Of a DNA stretch of 64,000 nucleotides, positions 33,335 to 42,452 are shown piece after piece. Within the stretch, counting starts at the first letter, position 1. Every line of letters starts with the position of its first letter. The translations under genes and the position numbers were made by a program. The notes below the pieces were generated by a model that was not told the origin of the DNA, ran no database searches, and saw nothing but the letters and a program-made list of their open reading frames with translations. Location of the stretch: NCBI RefSeq assembly GCF_002237655.1, contig NZ_NOKT01000008.1, forward strand, positions 1-64,000, given 5' to 3'. This DNA comes from Streptomyces sp. XY006 (GTDB lineage Bacteria > Actinomycetota > Actinomycetes > Streptomycetales > Streptomycetaceae).

Positions 33335-34909
33335 CTAGTCCTTCACCGTCGTGCGCACGGCGGTGTCCTCGACCTCACCGGCGGGCGCCGGCACGGCCGC
33401 CGCGGCGGCCCCGTCCCCGTCGGTGTTGATCTTCTCGATGAGCGCCAGCCGCTCCGGGGTGTCCTCCGGCTTGATGTACCCGATGAGGATGTAGAGCACC
33501 AGCGACACCGCCAGCGGCACCGACACCTGGTACTGCAGCGGCACGCCGCCCTCGACGTTCCAGTTGATCGGGTAGTTCACCAGCCAGAAGGCGAGCAGGC
33601 CCATCGACCAGCTGGCCAGGGCGGCGGTCGGGCCCGACCTGCGGAACGCGCGCAGCAGGCCCAGCATCATCGGGATCGCCATCGGGCCCATCAGACCGGC
33701 CACCCACTTGATGACGACCGTGATGATGTCCTTGAACGTGGGCGAGTTGACCTGCGTCGCCGCCGCCATGGACAGACCGAGGAAGACGACCGTCGCGATC
33801 CGGGCGACCCGCAGGCCCTGGCTCTCGTTCCAGCGCCGGGCCCGCGCCCAGATCACCGGCGCGCAGTCCCGGGTGAACACGGCCGCGATGGCGTTGGCGT
33901 CCGAGGAGCACATGGCCATGGTGTGCGAGAAGAAGCCGACGATGACCAGACCCAGCAGGCCGTGCGGCAGGAGCTGTTCGGTCATCAGCGCGTACGAGTC
34001 GGAGCCGTCCGGCTTCTGTGACTCCACCAGCAGCGGCGACATCCACATGGGGAAGAACAGCACCAGCGGCCAGACCAGCCACAGGATCGCCGACAGCCGG
34101 GCCGAGCGCTCGGCCTCCTTGGCGTTCGGGGTGGCCATGTAGCGCTGGGCCTGGTTGAGCATGCCGCCGTTGTACTCGAAGAGCTTGATGAAGAGGAACG
34201 CCAGCAGGAACACCGTGCCGTACGGGCCGACCAGCGGTTTCTCGTGGCCCTGGAGCTCGGGGGAGTCCCAGACGCCGAAGAAGCCGCCGTGGTCGTCGAG
34301 CCGGACGAACACCGCCACGAACATCGCGATGCCGGCCAGCAACTGGATGACGAACTGGCCGAGTTCGGTCAGCGCGTCGGCCCACAGGCCGCCGATCGTG
34401 CAGTAGATGGCCGTGATGCCGCCGGTGATCAGGATGCCCTGGTTGAGGGAGATGCCGGTGAAGACGGAGAGCAGCGTGGCGATCGCCGCCCACTTCGCGC
34501 CCACGTCCACGATCTTCAGCAGCATGCCCGACCAGGCCAGCGCCTGCTGGGTCTTCAGGTCGTAGCGGTTCTTCAGGTACTCCAGCGGGGAGGCCACGTG
34601 GAGCCGGGAGCGCAGCCGGTTGATGCGCGGCGCGAACAGCTTCGACCCGATGGCGATGCCGAGGGCGATGGGGAAGGACCAGGTGACGAAGGACGTGACG
34701 CCGTAGGTGTAGGCGATGCCCGCGTACCCGGTGAACATCACCGCGCTGTAGCCCGACATGTGGTGCGAGATGCCGGACAGCCACCACGGCATCTTGCCGC
34801 CGGCGGTGAAGAAGTCGCTGACGTTGTCCACGCGTTTGTGCGACCAGACGCCGATCGCGACCATCACGGCGAAATAGCCGATGAGCACGGCCCAGTCGAG
34901 ACCGTTCAT
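33335..34909 (-). CDS. Sodium:solute symporter (SSS family)
   Basis: The 524-residue protein has about thirteen membrane helices and SSS landmarks: an early DFFTAGGKMPWWLSGISHHMSGYSA, GGLWADALTELGQFVIQ, and a long cytoplasmic loop. It resembles the glucose/myo-inositol-like branch of the family, but the substrate cannot be read from sequence. ATG 34909 is chosen for its GGGAGG site; the longer frame is not needed. An 89-base gap separates its start from a short ORF with a very strong ribosome site on the other strand. Confidence 0.88.
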   Translation of the reverse strand: MNGLDWAVLIGYFAVMVAIGVWSHKRVDNVSDFFTAGGKMPWWLSGISHHMSGYSAVMFTGYAGIAYTYGVTSFVTWSFPIALGIAIGSKLFAPRINRLRSRLHVASPLEYLKNRYDLKTQQALAWSGMLLKIVDVGAKWAAIATLLSVFTGISLNQGILITGGITAIYCTIGGLWADALTELGQFVIQLLAGIAMFVAVFVRLDDHGGFFGVWDSPELQGHEKPLVGPYGTVFLLAFLFIKLFEYNGGMLNQAQRYMATPNAKEAERSARLSAILWLVWPLVLFFPMWMSPLLVESQKPDGSDSYALMTEQLLPHGLLGLVIVGFFSHTMAMCSSDANAIAAVFTRDCAPVIWARARRWNESQGLRVARIATVVFLGLSMAAATQVNSPTFKDIITVVIKWVAGLMGPMAIPMMLGLLRAFRRSGPTAALASWSMGLLAFWLVNYPINWNVEGGVPLQYQVSVPLAVSLVLYILIGYIKPEDTPERLALIEKINTDGDGAAAAAVPAPAGEVEDTAVRTTVKD

Positions 34910-34998
34910 GTGCGCCCTCCCAGGGTTCAGCCCGGCGCTCATCGTGGGTGCTGCTGCGTGAGCACGACAAGTGAGCGTTGAGTCAAAGGGAGGTAAAA

Positions 34999-35061
34999 AT
35001 GTTCGACGTGATGGCCTTCGTTCACCTACATGAACTCACCGCATCAGCTCCCCGGCGTTGA
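34999..35061 (+). other. 20-codon ORF behind a near-perfect ribosome site
   Basis: AAAGGGAGGTAAAA precedes an ATG that opens a 20-codon frame (starts MFDVMAF, ends SAPRR) overlapping the end of the convergent SDR gene. The ribosome site is among the strongest in the window. No family is recognised. It may be a leader peptide, a remnant of a truncated gene, or a real micropeptide. Confidence 0.3.
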
Positions 35062-35821
35062 CCAGCAACGACTGTCCGGTGATCGCCCGCGCCCGGTCCG
35101 ACGCCAGGAACACCGCCGCGTCGGCCACGTCCGCGTCCGCGGCCAGTTCGGGCAGCGCCACCCGCTCGGTCAGCCGCTCCAGCACGGCCGCCTCGGGCAC
35201 GCCCTCCGCCTGCGCGGTGAGCCGGACGAACGCCTGCACCGGCGGCCCCCACATCCAGCCCGGCAGCACGGTGTTGACCCGGATCCGGTGCGGCCCGAGC
35301 TCCCGGGCCAGCGAGTACATCGCGCTCGTCAGCGCCCCCTTCGACGCCGCGTACGCCGCCTGCCGCACCTGCGACGGAGCCGCCACCGCCGACTGCGTGC
35401 CGATGAACACCACCGAGCCGCCGCCCTCCTTGAGCGACGGCAGACAGGCCCGGGTCATCCGCAGCGTGCCCAGCAGATTCACGTCCAGCACGGCCCGCCA
35501 GGCCGCGAAGTCCGCGTCCTGTAGTCCGCCGAAGTGGCTGTCCAGCGCGGCCACATGGACCACCGCGTCGATCCGCCCGAACCGCTCCACGGCCAGCGCG
35601 GCCAGCGCCTCGCACTGCCCCTCGTCGGTGATGTCGGCGACCCGGTACGCGGTGCGCGCCCCGCCCGGGTCGAGCTCGGCGGCCGTCTTCGCCAGGCTCG
35701 CCTCGGTGCGGGCCCCGAGCACGGCCCGCCCGCCGTCCCGTACGACGGCCGCCGCGACCTGCCGCCCGAGCCCGGGCCCGACCCCCGACACCACGACCGT
35801 CTTCCCCGCGAGCAGTGCCAT
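35036..35821 (-). CDS. SDR family oxidoreductase, regulon-linked
   Basis: A 261-residue classical-type SDR with cofactor motif SGVGPGLG (12-19), VHVAAL in place of NNAG, catalytic Ser144, Tyr157 and Lys161, and the C-terminal GQSLLVNAGE. Arg38 after strand two (LGARTE) suggests NADP(H). ATG 35821 is used; a longer frame starts 27 bases earlier inside the operator region. It is divergent from the gene at 35899 and shares with it, and with the 3.7-11.2 kb cluster, the CTGACG-N3-CGTCAG operator, so it probably acts in the same pathway. Confidence 0.88.
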   Translation of the reverse strand: MALLAGKTVVVSGVGPGLGRQVAAAVVRDGGRAVLGARTEASLAKTAAELDPGGARTAYRVADITDEGQCEALAALAVERFGRIDAVVHVAALDSHFGGLQDADFAAWRAVLDVNLLGTLRMTRACLPSLKEGGGSVVFIGTQSAVAAPSQVRQAAYAASKGALTSAMYSLARELGPHRIRVNTVLPGWMWGPPVQAFVRLTAQAEGVPEAAVLERLTERVALPELAADADVADAAVFLASDRARAITGQSLLVNAGELMR

Positions 35822-35851
35822 CGCAGACCTCCCGGAACCCTGGCGCATTAT

Positions 35852-35866
35852 CTGACGGAGCGTCAG
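35852..35866. promoter_or_regulatory. Operator site 3: CTGACG-GAG-CGTCAG inverted repeat
   Basis: A third perfect copy lies in the 77-base gap between two divergent genes. On the minus strand it is followed directly by GATAAT, a near-consensus -10; on the plus strand GTATGA follows at the same distance. The palindrome would therefore cover the -35 region of both promoters. Confidence 0.78.
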
Positions 35867-35898
35867 AGTATGAACCGCCCGCCGAGGAAGGGGAAGGC

Positions 35899-36738
35899 AT
35901 GAGCGAGGACACCCGCAGCGAGCTGTACGCCGAACTGGCCGCCGTCGGCCCCTACGGCACCCGCCCCGGACACGCCCTGATCACCCTGGTCGAACCGCAC
36001 CCGGGCCACGAGTACGCCTACAACCGCTGGTACGAGGACGACCACTACTACGCCGGCGCGATGGCCATGCCCTGGATGTACGCGGGCCGCCGCTGGGTGG
36101 CGACCCGGGACCTGCAACTCCTGCGCTACCCGGAGAAGTCCGCGATCGCCCAGCCGGTCACCGCCGGCTGCTACCTCTCCACGTACTGGATCACCGCCGG
36201 CCGCTACGACGACCACATGCGCTGGACCGTCGCCATCAACAAGCGCCTCAACCGCGACGGCCGCGTCTACCACGACCGCACCCACGTCCTCACGGCGTTC
36301 CACGACCACGAGACGACGGTGTACCGCGACGGCGCGGCCGGACCCCGCGACGTCCACGCCCTCGACCACCCCTACGCCGGCCTCGTCCTCCAGGTCGTCG
36401 AGGCGGACACCCCCGAGCAGCGGTACCGGCTCCTGGAGTGGCTGCGCACCCGCCACCTCCCCAAGCGCCTCACGGGCTCACCGGCGGCCCTGGTGACCGT
36501 CTTCCGCCCGACCCCCCTGCCCGGCGACCGCATGACCTACGTCAAACAGGTCGAGGGCGTCGACACCCGCCTGACCCTGCTGTGGTTCCTCCAGACGGAC
36601 CCGGCGGAGTGCTGGGACCCGTACTTCACGGGCCTCGACACGGCGGTGACGGAATCGGGCCTGGGCCGGGTGGAACTGGTGGCCCCGTTCCTCCCGACGA
36701 TCCCAGGCACAGACCACTACGCCGACCGCCTCCGCTGA
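35899..36738 (+). CDS. Uncharacterised protein, dimeric alpha-beta-barrel-like, regulon-linked
   Basis: I do not recognise a named family with certainty. The 279-residue soluble protein has two similar halves. Each contains an aromatic/His-rich strand (ALITLVEPHPGHEYAYNRWYEDDHYY in the first; LVLQVVEADTPEQRYRLLEWLRTRHLP in the second), as in EthD-like ferredoxin-fold barrels, giving a weak match to that fold. ATG 35899 follows GAAGGGGAAGG. It is divergent from an SDR and shares operator site 3, so a role in the same catabolic pathway is inferred. Confidence 0.7.
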   Translation: MSEDTRSELYAELAAVGPYGTRPGHALITLVEPHPGHEYAYNRWYEDDHYYAGAMAMPWMYAGRRWVATRDLQLLRYPEKSAIAQPVTAGCYLSTYWITAGRYDDHMRWTVAINKRLNRDGRVYHDRTHVLTAFHDHETTVYRDGAAGPRDVHALDHPYAGLVLQVVEADTPEQRYRLLEWLRTRHLPKRLTGSPAALVTVFRPTPLPGDRMTYVKQVEGVDTRLTLLWFLQTDPAECWDPYFTGLDTAVTESGLGRVELVAPFLPTIPGTDHYADRLR

Positions 36739-36787
36739 GGCCCCACCCACCCCTGCCGCCCCGGCCCGGAGGGCTACCCTCGCGTCC

Positions 36788-37225
36788 ATGACACGCGCCT
36801 GGATCCTGCCACTCCTTCTCGCGCTCACCGGGGCGCTGGGCGCGGCCGGGTCGGCCGCCCGGGGAGACACGGCCGCGGCGGCGGTGTGCGCGCTGGTCCT
36901 GACGCTGCTCGCGGTCGCGCACTCGCCGCTGGTCTTCCCGCGGCCGGTCAGCGCGGCGGAGGCGCGGCGCCGCAGCGCCGACGACGGCCGGCCCGTCGTC
37001 TTCTGGCGGCCGGGCTGCCGCTACTGCCTGCGGCTGCGCCTGGCGCTGGGGCGCCGGGCCGGGCTGCTGCACTGGGCCGACATCCGGCGTGACCCGGAGG
37101 GAGCCGCGGCGGTGCGTGCGGCCACCGGGGGCGACGAGACGGTCCCGACCGTGCTGGTGGCCGGTCGCCCGTATGTCAATCCCGGTCCGGCCCGGGTGCG
37201 CGAGCAACTGGTCCGCTCCCGCTGA
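36788..37225 (+). CDS. Membrane-tethered glutaredoxin/mycoredoxin-like protein
   Basis: A 145-residue protein with two N-terminal membrane helices (about 5-22 and 28-45), then a glutaredoxin fold with active site WRPGCRYCLRL (CxxC), a cis-Pro segment TVPTVLV and VNPGP. Mycoredoxins reduce mycothiol-mixed disulphides in actinobacteria. Membrane anchoring suggests action at the inner face of the membrane. It stands alone, convergent with the large membrane protein gene. Confidence 0.85.
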   Translation: MTRAWILPLLLALTGALGAAGSAARGDTAAAAVCALVLTLLAVAHSPLVFPRPVSAAEARRRSADDGRPVVFWRPGCRYCLRLRLALGRRAGLLHWADIRRDPEGAAAVRAATGGDETVPTVLVAGRPYVNPGPARVREQLVRSR

Positions 37226-37249
37226 GCGGGGCCAGGTGGGTAAGGGCGG

Positions 37250-39133
37250 TCAGCGCAGTTCCTCCGGGCACGGGGTGCCTCGGGGGAGCTGGTAGGGCGC
37301 CGCCAGACGGTACGTGCCCGGCTTCGGGGCGAGGAGCTCCGTCCAGCGGTCGCCCTGGGCGTCCTCCTCCGTCTCCCTCAGGCAGCCGTTGACGTTGACG
37401 TACGTCTTCGGCTCGCCCTCCGGGCGGTCCTTGGAGGCCTCCGTCTCCTGCGGCGGCTTCAGGCTCTTGCCCTCCGCGTCGACGATGCTCAGCCACGGCG
37501 AGTACGGGATGCGGACCAGGATCCGGCCCGCCTCACGCACCTGGAGGACCATCTCGCCCTGCTCGGCCCGGTCGACGACGGCGTTCGGCTCGGCCAGCGG
37601 GGTCGGATCGGTCACCTTGAACAGCTGCCAGTTCGCGTCGCCCCACACCTGGTTCAGATAGGGCAGACCGCGCTGCACCAGCGCCCGTTCCCGCTCGCCG
37701 CCGTCGCCGTCCGGCTCGTCCTTCGGCAGCACCACGTAGTGCACCGCCCAGCGCTTGAGCCACTCGCGGTAGTTCGCCGAGTTCAGGGTGTCGTCGTAGA
37801 AGAGCGGGTTGCGCTCCATGTCGGCCTGCCGGTTCCAGCCGCGGGCCAGGTTGACGTAGGGCGCGAGGGCGGAGGCCTCACGGTGGGAACGCGCCGGGAC
37901 GACCTCGACCCGGCCCTTCTCCGCGCCGACCTCCTGCAGTTCGTTGACGAGCGGCGCGAGCTCGCGCGACCAGGAGGCCGCGGGCGCCGTGTGCACGATG
38001 TCGTCGACCGTCTTGAAGCCGATCCACACCACGAACCCGACCAGGGCCACCACCGCCGCGTACCACTTGCGGCTGCGCGGCACCGTGAACGGCAGCGCCG
38101 CCACCAGCGCGACCCCGGCGAACAGCATCGCCAGACGCGTGATGTTCGAACCGATCTGGGAGCTGATCAGCCACACCAGCACGACCCCCAGGCCGTACAC
38201 CGCGGCCGTGAGCCGGACCGTCTTCCAGTCCCGCGGCACCAGCACGAGCACCAGCACCGAGAACGCCAGCGGCAGCACCACCGAGCCGAACATCATCGGC
38301 TGCGTCCCCGAGAACGGGAACAGCCACGCCGACACCGCGACCACCGCGCTCGGCGCCAGGCCCAGCGCCCACGCGCCCGGCCGCCGCTTCTGCAGGAACA
38401 AGGCCGCGGCCACCAGGCCCACGAACAGGCCCGCCACCGGCGACGCCATGGTGGCCAGCGCGGCCAGCGGCGCCGCGCACAGGGCCTTCGCCCAGCGCTT
38501 GTACCGCCACCGGTACGGCCAGCAGAAGACCACCGCCACCGCGCCGAGCGCGAACATCATGCCCAGACCGAAGGTCACCCGGCCGGACACGGCGTTGCAG
38601 AACAGTCCGAACACGCCGGCGAGCGACGCCCACAGCGGATTGCGCACGGAACGCGAACGCAGCAGGAGCAGTGTGAGCAGCCCCGCCGACACCGTCCCGG
38701 CGATCATCATCGTCGTCCGCACACCGAGCACGGACATCAGATACGGCGACACCACGCTGTACGACACGGGGTGCATGCCGCCGTACCAGGCGAGGTTGTA
38801 CGCCGAGTCCGGGTGCCGGCCGACGAACTCCGCCCACGCATCCTGCGCGGCCAGGTCGCCCCCGCTGTTGGCGAAGGTGAAGAACCAGACGACGTGCAGC
38901 ACCCCGGCCAGACCCGTGACGGACAGCACGGGATGCCGCAGCATCCGCTCACGCACGGCCAGCACGAAGCCGGGCCGGCGGAATCCGGAGGGCGTGTCTT
39001 CCGGCGGCGTGGGGTCGGCTGTGCCGGGGTCAGGTGTGCCGGGGTCGCGTGTTTCGGGCGCGCCTATTCGCGGGCCGGCAGATACCGGGCCCGGATCGGC
39101 GTCGTCTGCGCGTGTCGGCTCCGCAGTGGCCAC
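37250..39133 (-). CDS. Large polytopic membrane protein of unknown function
   Basis: The 627-residue protein has a disordered Pro/Asp-rich N-terminus (1-50), about twelve hydrophobic helices (65-400), and a soluble C-terminal domain of about 220 residues with two Cys. A first extracellular loop has GGDLAAQDAWAEFVG and HPVSYSVVSPYL, resembling GT-C or dolichyl-mannosyltransferase-like proteins. I cannot name the exact family. It lies just downstream of the D-Ala-D-Ala carboxypeptidase on the same strand, with 195 bases between, which suggests an envelope role. ATG 39133 opens the frame. Confidence 0.75.
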   Translation of the reverse strand: MATAEPTRADDADPGPVSAGPRIGAPETRDPGTPDPGTADPTPPEDTPSGFRRPGFVLAVRERMLRHPVLSVTGLAGVLHVVWFFTFANSGGDLAAQDAWAEFVGRHPDSAYNLAWYGGMHPVSYSVVSPYLMSVLGVRTTMMIAGTVSAGLLTLLLLRSRSVRNPLWASLAGVFGLFCNAVSGRVTFGLGMMFALGAVAVVFCWPYRWRYKRWAKALCAAPLAALATMASPVAGLFVGLVAAALFLQKRRPGAWALGLAPSAVVAVSAWLFPFSGTQPMMFGSVVLPLAFSVLVLVLVPRDWKTVRLTAAVYGLGVVLVWLISSQIGSNITRLAMLFAGVALVAALPFTVPRSRKWYAAVVALVGFVVWIGFKTVDDIVHTAPAASWSRELAPLVNELQEVGAEKGRVEVVPARSHREASALAPYVNLARGWNRQADMERNPLFYDDTLNSANYREWLKRWAVHYVVLPKDEPDGDGGERERALVQRGLPYLNQVWGDANWQLFKVTDPTPLAEPNAVVDRAEQGEMVLQVREAGRILVRIPYSPWLSIVDAEGKSLKPPQETEASKDRPEGEPKTYVNVNGCLRETEEDAQGDRWTELLAPKPGTYRLAAPYQLPRGTPCPEELR

Positions 39134-39328
39134 TCGAAGGCACTCCCCGTGTCCCGTCTTCTGTTCTCGCTGCTTCCCCCGGCCGTGTCCCGTTCGCCCT
39201 CGGTACCCGGCCGCGTCGCCGCGCGCGGCGACCTGCCCCGATTCGCGACGCTAGCACGCACCCCGCCGGGCAGCGGCCCGGACGGGCCGCCGCCTGCGGG
39301 GTGCGCTCGCGCGGGGCGGTGCCCCGGC

Positions 39329-42211
39329 TCAGCCGATGCGCGTGAGCTTGGCCCCGAAGCCCGGCTCCACCAGGTCCTCCTGGAGGGCGACCGGGACCTT
39401 CACGGCGCCGCTGCTGCCGTCCCCGACGGTGAGCGTGCCCACCTTCGTGCCGGCCTCGGCCGTGTGCGGCAGGTCGTCCGCCGCGAACGTCAGCTTCACG
39501 GACAGGCCCGCCCAGCCGACGGCCGTGACGTCCTCGGTGACGGCCACCGGCGTACGGCCGCCGAGACCGTCGTCGGCGTACCCGACGACCGTGCCCTTCT
39601 TCAGGATCGTCGCCGACTCCAGCGCGCCCTGCGCGGCCCGGATCAGCCGGTCGCCCTCGTAGAGCGCGGCGCCCAGGATGGTGTTGTCCGGGCCGCCGGC
39701 CGGCTGGCGCACGACCGCGCCGATGATCCGGTGCGTCTCACCGTTCACGTCCTTCTTCGCGGCGAAGACGAGGTTGCCGAGCGCGGAGGTGGTGGTGCCG
39801 GTCTTGATGCCGGTGACGTCGTTGGAGCCGACCAGGCGGTTCCAGTTGTCGTGCTTGGTGCCCTTGTAGTCGACGTACGACATCATCGCCGCGACCTCGC
39901 GGAAGGCGGGCTGCTGCATGGCGGCCTTGGCGAGCTTCACCTGGTCCACGGCCGTGGAGACGGTCGTGTTGTTCAGGCCCGACGGGTCGGTGTACGTCGT
40001 GTTCTTCATGCCGAGGTCCTTGGCGGCGTCGTTCATCTTCTGCACGAACGCCTTCTCGGACCCCGCGTCCCAGCGGGCCAGCAGCCGCGCCACGTTGTTC
40101 GCGGACGCGATCAGGATGCTCTCCAGGGCCTCCCGCTGCGAGATCTTGTCGCCCTTGGTGACGTCGACGGTGGACTCCTGGCCGGCGTCGGACTGGTCCT
40201 CGGCGGCCTGGTCGATGTCGATCTTCGGCCCGTCGGCGCCGCTCTTGAGCGGGTGGTCGCGCAGGATGACGTAGGCGGTCATGACCTTGGCGACACTGGC
40301 GATCGGCACGGGCTTCTGCTCGCCGGACGAGCCGAACGTGCCGATGCCCTGGACGTCCAGCGCGGCCTGGCCCTTGGCGGGCCAGGGGATGTCGACCTGG
40401 CCGCCCTCGAAGGTGTGGCTGTCCTTCGCGGTGAGTTCCAGGGTGGGCGTCGGCAGCGGGCGCACGCTCTGTACGACCGCGAAGACGATCACCAGCAGCA
40501 GTACCAGCGGCGTCCAGATCTTCACCCGCCGCACGGCCGTGCGCAGCGGGGTGTCCGGGGGCGGCGGGGTGTTCGTCAGCTCGGCCAGCAGGTCCAGCGG
40601 CGGCTTCGGCGGCAGCGGCTGCTGGGTGGTCCGCTCGGGGCCGACGGTGGGGACGGGGGCGGTGGCCTCGGCCGGCGGAGCGGGCTTCCGGCTCGCCGGG
40701 TCGTCCAACGGCTTCAGCGCGACGAACTTGCTGGTCCGCTCGGCGTCCTTCTCACCCGCGTCCTTGGTGCCGCCGCCGAGCTTGAGCATGGTGGTCGGCT
40801 GATCGACAGGCGGCCGCACGGCCTTGAACACGGCGGTGGGCTGATCAACAGCCTCGCCACCGGTCTCGCCACCGCCAGAACCACCCCCGACCTCGGCCTT
40901 GGCGGCCTCACCGCCGGCCGCACGGGCAGGGCTCGTCTTACCGCCGGCGGACCCACCCGCGGCCTCGGCCTTGGCGGCCTTGCCGTCGGCGCGGCCGGCG
41001 GCCGAGGCGGAGCCCGTGCCGCTCGTCTTACTGGCGCCGGAGCCGGGCGCTGCGGCCTCGGCCTTGGCGGCCTTGCCGTCGGTGCGGTCGGCCGCCGGGG
41101 CGTTGCTGTCGGCGGAGTCGGCCGGGGGCTCGGCGTCGGTGCCGTCAGCCGCCGTGGCGGAGCTCTTGCCGCTCGTCTTGCTGTCGGCGGGCGCGGCCTT
41201 GGCGTCGCCACGGGGCGCTGCGGCCTCGGCTTTGGCGGCCTTGCCGTCGGCGCGGTCGGCCGCCGGGGCGGGGCGCGTGCCGCTCGTCTTGCTGTCGGCG
41301 GGCGCTGCGGCCTCGGCCTTGGCGGCCTTGCCGTCGGCGCGGTCGGCCGCCGGGGCGGAGCCCGTGCCGTTCGTCTTGCCGTCGGCCGCTGCTGCGGGGC
41401 TCGTGCCGCTCGCCTTCGCGTCGGCGTTCGCGTCGTCGGCGGCGGCGGCGGCGGCGGTCGGCTCGGTCTCGTCCCCGTCCGTGCTGTCGTCGGCCGTGGC
41501 GGAACGGTCCGCCTCCGGCTTCTCGGCCTCCTCGGCCTCGTCCTGGTCCCGGGAACCCTTCGACGCCGCCCCAGCGGCCTCCTGGGCGTCTTCCCGGGCG
41601 TCCGAAGGCTCCTCCGGCGCGTCGGCGGGCGCCTGGGCCGCCTTGCCCTGCTCGGCGCCCTCGGTGTCCCGGAGGTCCTGCGCGTCCTCGTCACCGCCGT
41701 CGCCGTCAACGGGCTCGGCGTCGCTCTCGGCGTCCGTGCCGGCGTCGGCGTCCGATGCCGCCGCGCCCTCGGTGTCCTGCTCGTCCGTGTCGGTGTCGGT
41801 CTTCCGGGGGGAGTCCTCGCCCGCGTCGGCCCGCTTCTCGTCGCCGTCCGCCGACGCGACCCACGCCGCCACCGCGTTCCGCAGCCGTCCGTCCGTACCG
41901 CCGGAGTCGCCCTCGCCCCGCCCGCCGGAGCCGGAGTCCTCACCGGTCGCCTCCGCGGACTTCGCTGACTTCGCGGACTCCGCGTTCTCGCCGCGCTCCG
42001 CGTCCCCCGGCTCGTCGGCCGTGCGTGCGGACAGCACGCGCGTCGCCGTGTCGACGCTCCCGCGCCCCGAGGACCCCTTCGCCTCCCGCGCCATCGCGAG
42101 CCGCGGGTCCGCGGACTCGCTCCTGGCCCCGGGAACCGGACCCGCGCTCCCCGACGTCGGTTCTGCCGACGACTCGCGCTGCTTCGACCTGTCGGGGGAC
42201 TCGCCCGCCAC
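39329..42211 (-). CDS. D-alanyl-D-alanine carboxypeptidase (S11) with long disordered cytoplasmic N-terminus
   Basis: The 960-residue protein has about 560 residues of low-complexity sequence, one membrane helix (about 567-585), then an extracellular S11 peptidase with SVAK (nucleophile Ser639, Lys642), SANN and KTG (IKTGTTTS), and a C-terminal beta domain. It trims the terminal D-Ala of peptidoglycan stem peptides. The N-terminus is rich in Asp, Glu, Ala and Lys and holds about five copies of a DGKAAKAEAAAP/DSKTSGT unit (roughly 275-470). GTG 42211 is chosen for its AGGAGGAGG site. The usual family length is near 400, so the N-terminal half is an exceptional extension. Confidence 0.9.
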   Translation of the reverse strand: MAGESPDRSKQRESSAEPTSGSAGPVPGARSESADPRLAMAREAKGSSGRGSVDTATRVLSARTADEPGDAERGENAESAKSAKSAEATGEDSGSGGRGEGDSGGTDGRLRNAVAAWVASADGDEKRADAGEDSPRKTDTDTDEQDTEGAAASDADAGTDAESDAEPVDGDGGDEDAQDLRDTEGAEQGKAAQAPADAPEEPSDAREDAQEAAGAASKGSRDQDEAEEAEKPEADRSATADDSTDGDETEPTAAAAAADDANADAKASGTSPAAAADGKTNGTGSAPAADRADGKAAKAEAAAPADSKTSGTRPAPAADRADGKAAKAEAAAPRGDAKAAPADSKTSGKSSATAADGTDAEPPADSADSNAPAADRTDGKAAKAEAAAPGSGASKTSGTGSASAAGRADGKAAKAEAAGGSAGGKTSPARAAGGEAAKAEVGGGSGGGETGGEAVDQPTAVFKAVRPPVDQPTTMLKLGGGTKDAGEKDAERTSKFVALKPLDDPASRKPAPPAEATAPVPTVGPERTTQQPLPPKPPLDLLAELTNTPPPPDTPLRTAVRRVKIWTPLVLLLVIVFAVVQSVRPLPTPTLELTAKDSHTFEGGQVDIPWPAKGQAALDVQGIGTFGSSGEQKPVPIASVAKVMTAYVILRDHPLKSGADGPKIDIDQAAEDQSDAGQESTVDVTKGDKISQREALESILIASANNVARLLARWDAGSEKAFVQKMNDAAKDLGMKNTTYTDPSGLNNTTVSTAVDQVKLAKAAMQQPAFREVAAMMSYVDYKGTKHDNWNRLVGSNDVTGIKTGTTTSALGNLVFAAKKDVNGETHRIIGAVVRQPAGGPDNTILGAALYEGDRLIRAAQGALESATILKKGTVVGYADDGLGGRTPVAVTEDVTAVGWAGLSVKLTFAADDLPHTAEAGTKVGTLTVGDGSSGAVKVPVALQEDLVEPGFGAKLTRIG

Positions 42212-42452
42212 CGATGCCTCCTCCTCGCGCCGCACCACCCGCGTGCGCGTACCGAACCGAACCGTGAACCGCCGCCCTGACAACGCTCCCCGGCGCTGTC
42301 CGAACCATGTACCAGTGTCCTGTGTGCGGACCGGACCCATCCGGTAGACGAGAACGACATACCTACTGGTTCCACTACGAACCGGTCACGCACCCTCGAC
42401 AGACCAATGTGAGAGGGGTCACCCTGTCATTCATCCACGCGGGGAGGCATGG

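Noticed and set aside
37739..41968. 1409-codon plus-strand frame opposite two envelope genes
   Set aside because: It crosses two real minus-strand genes and consists of Arg/His/Gly-rich low-complexity sequence; a typical antisense open frame.
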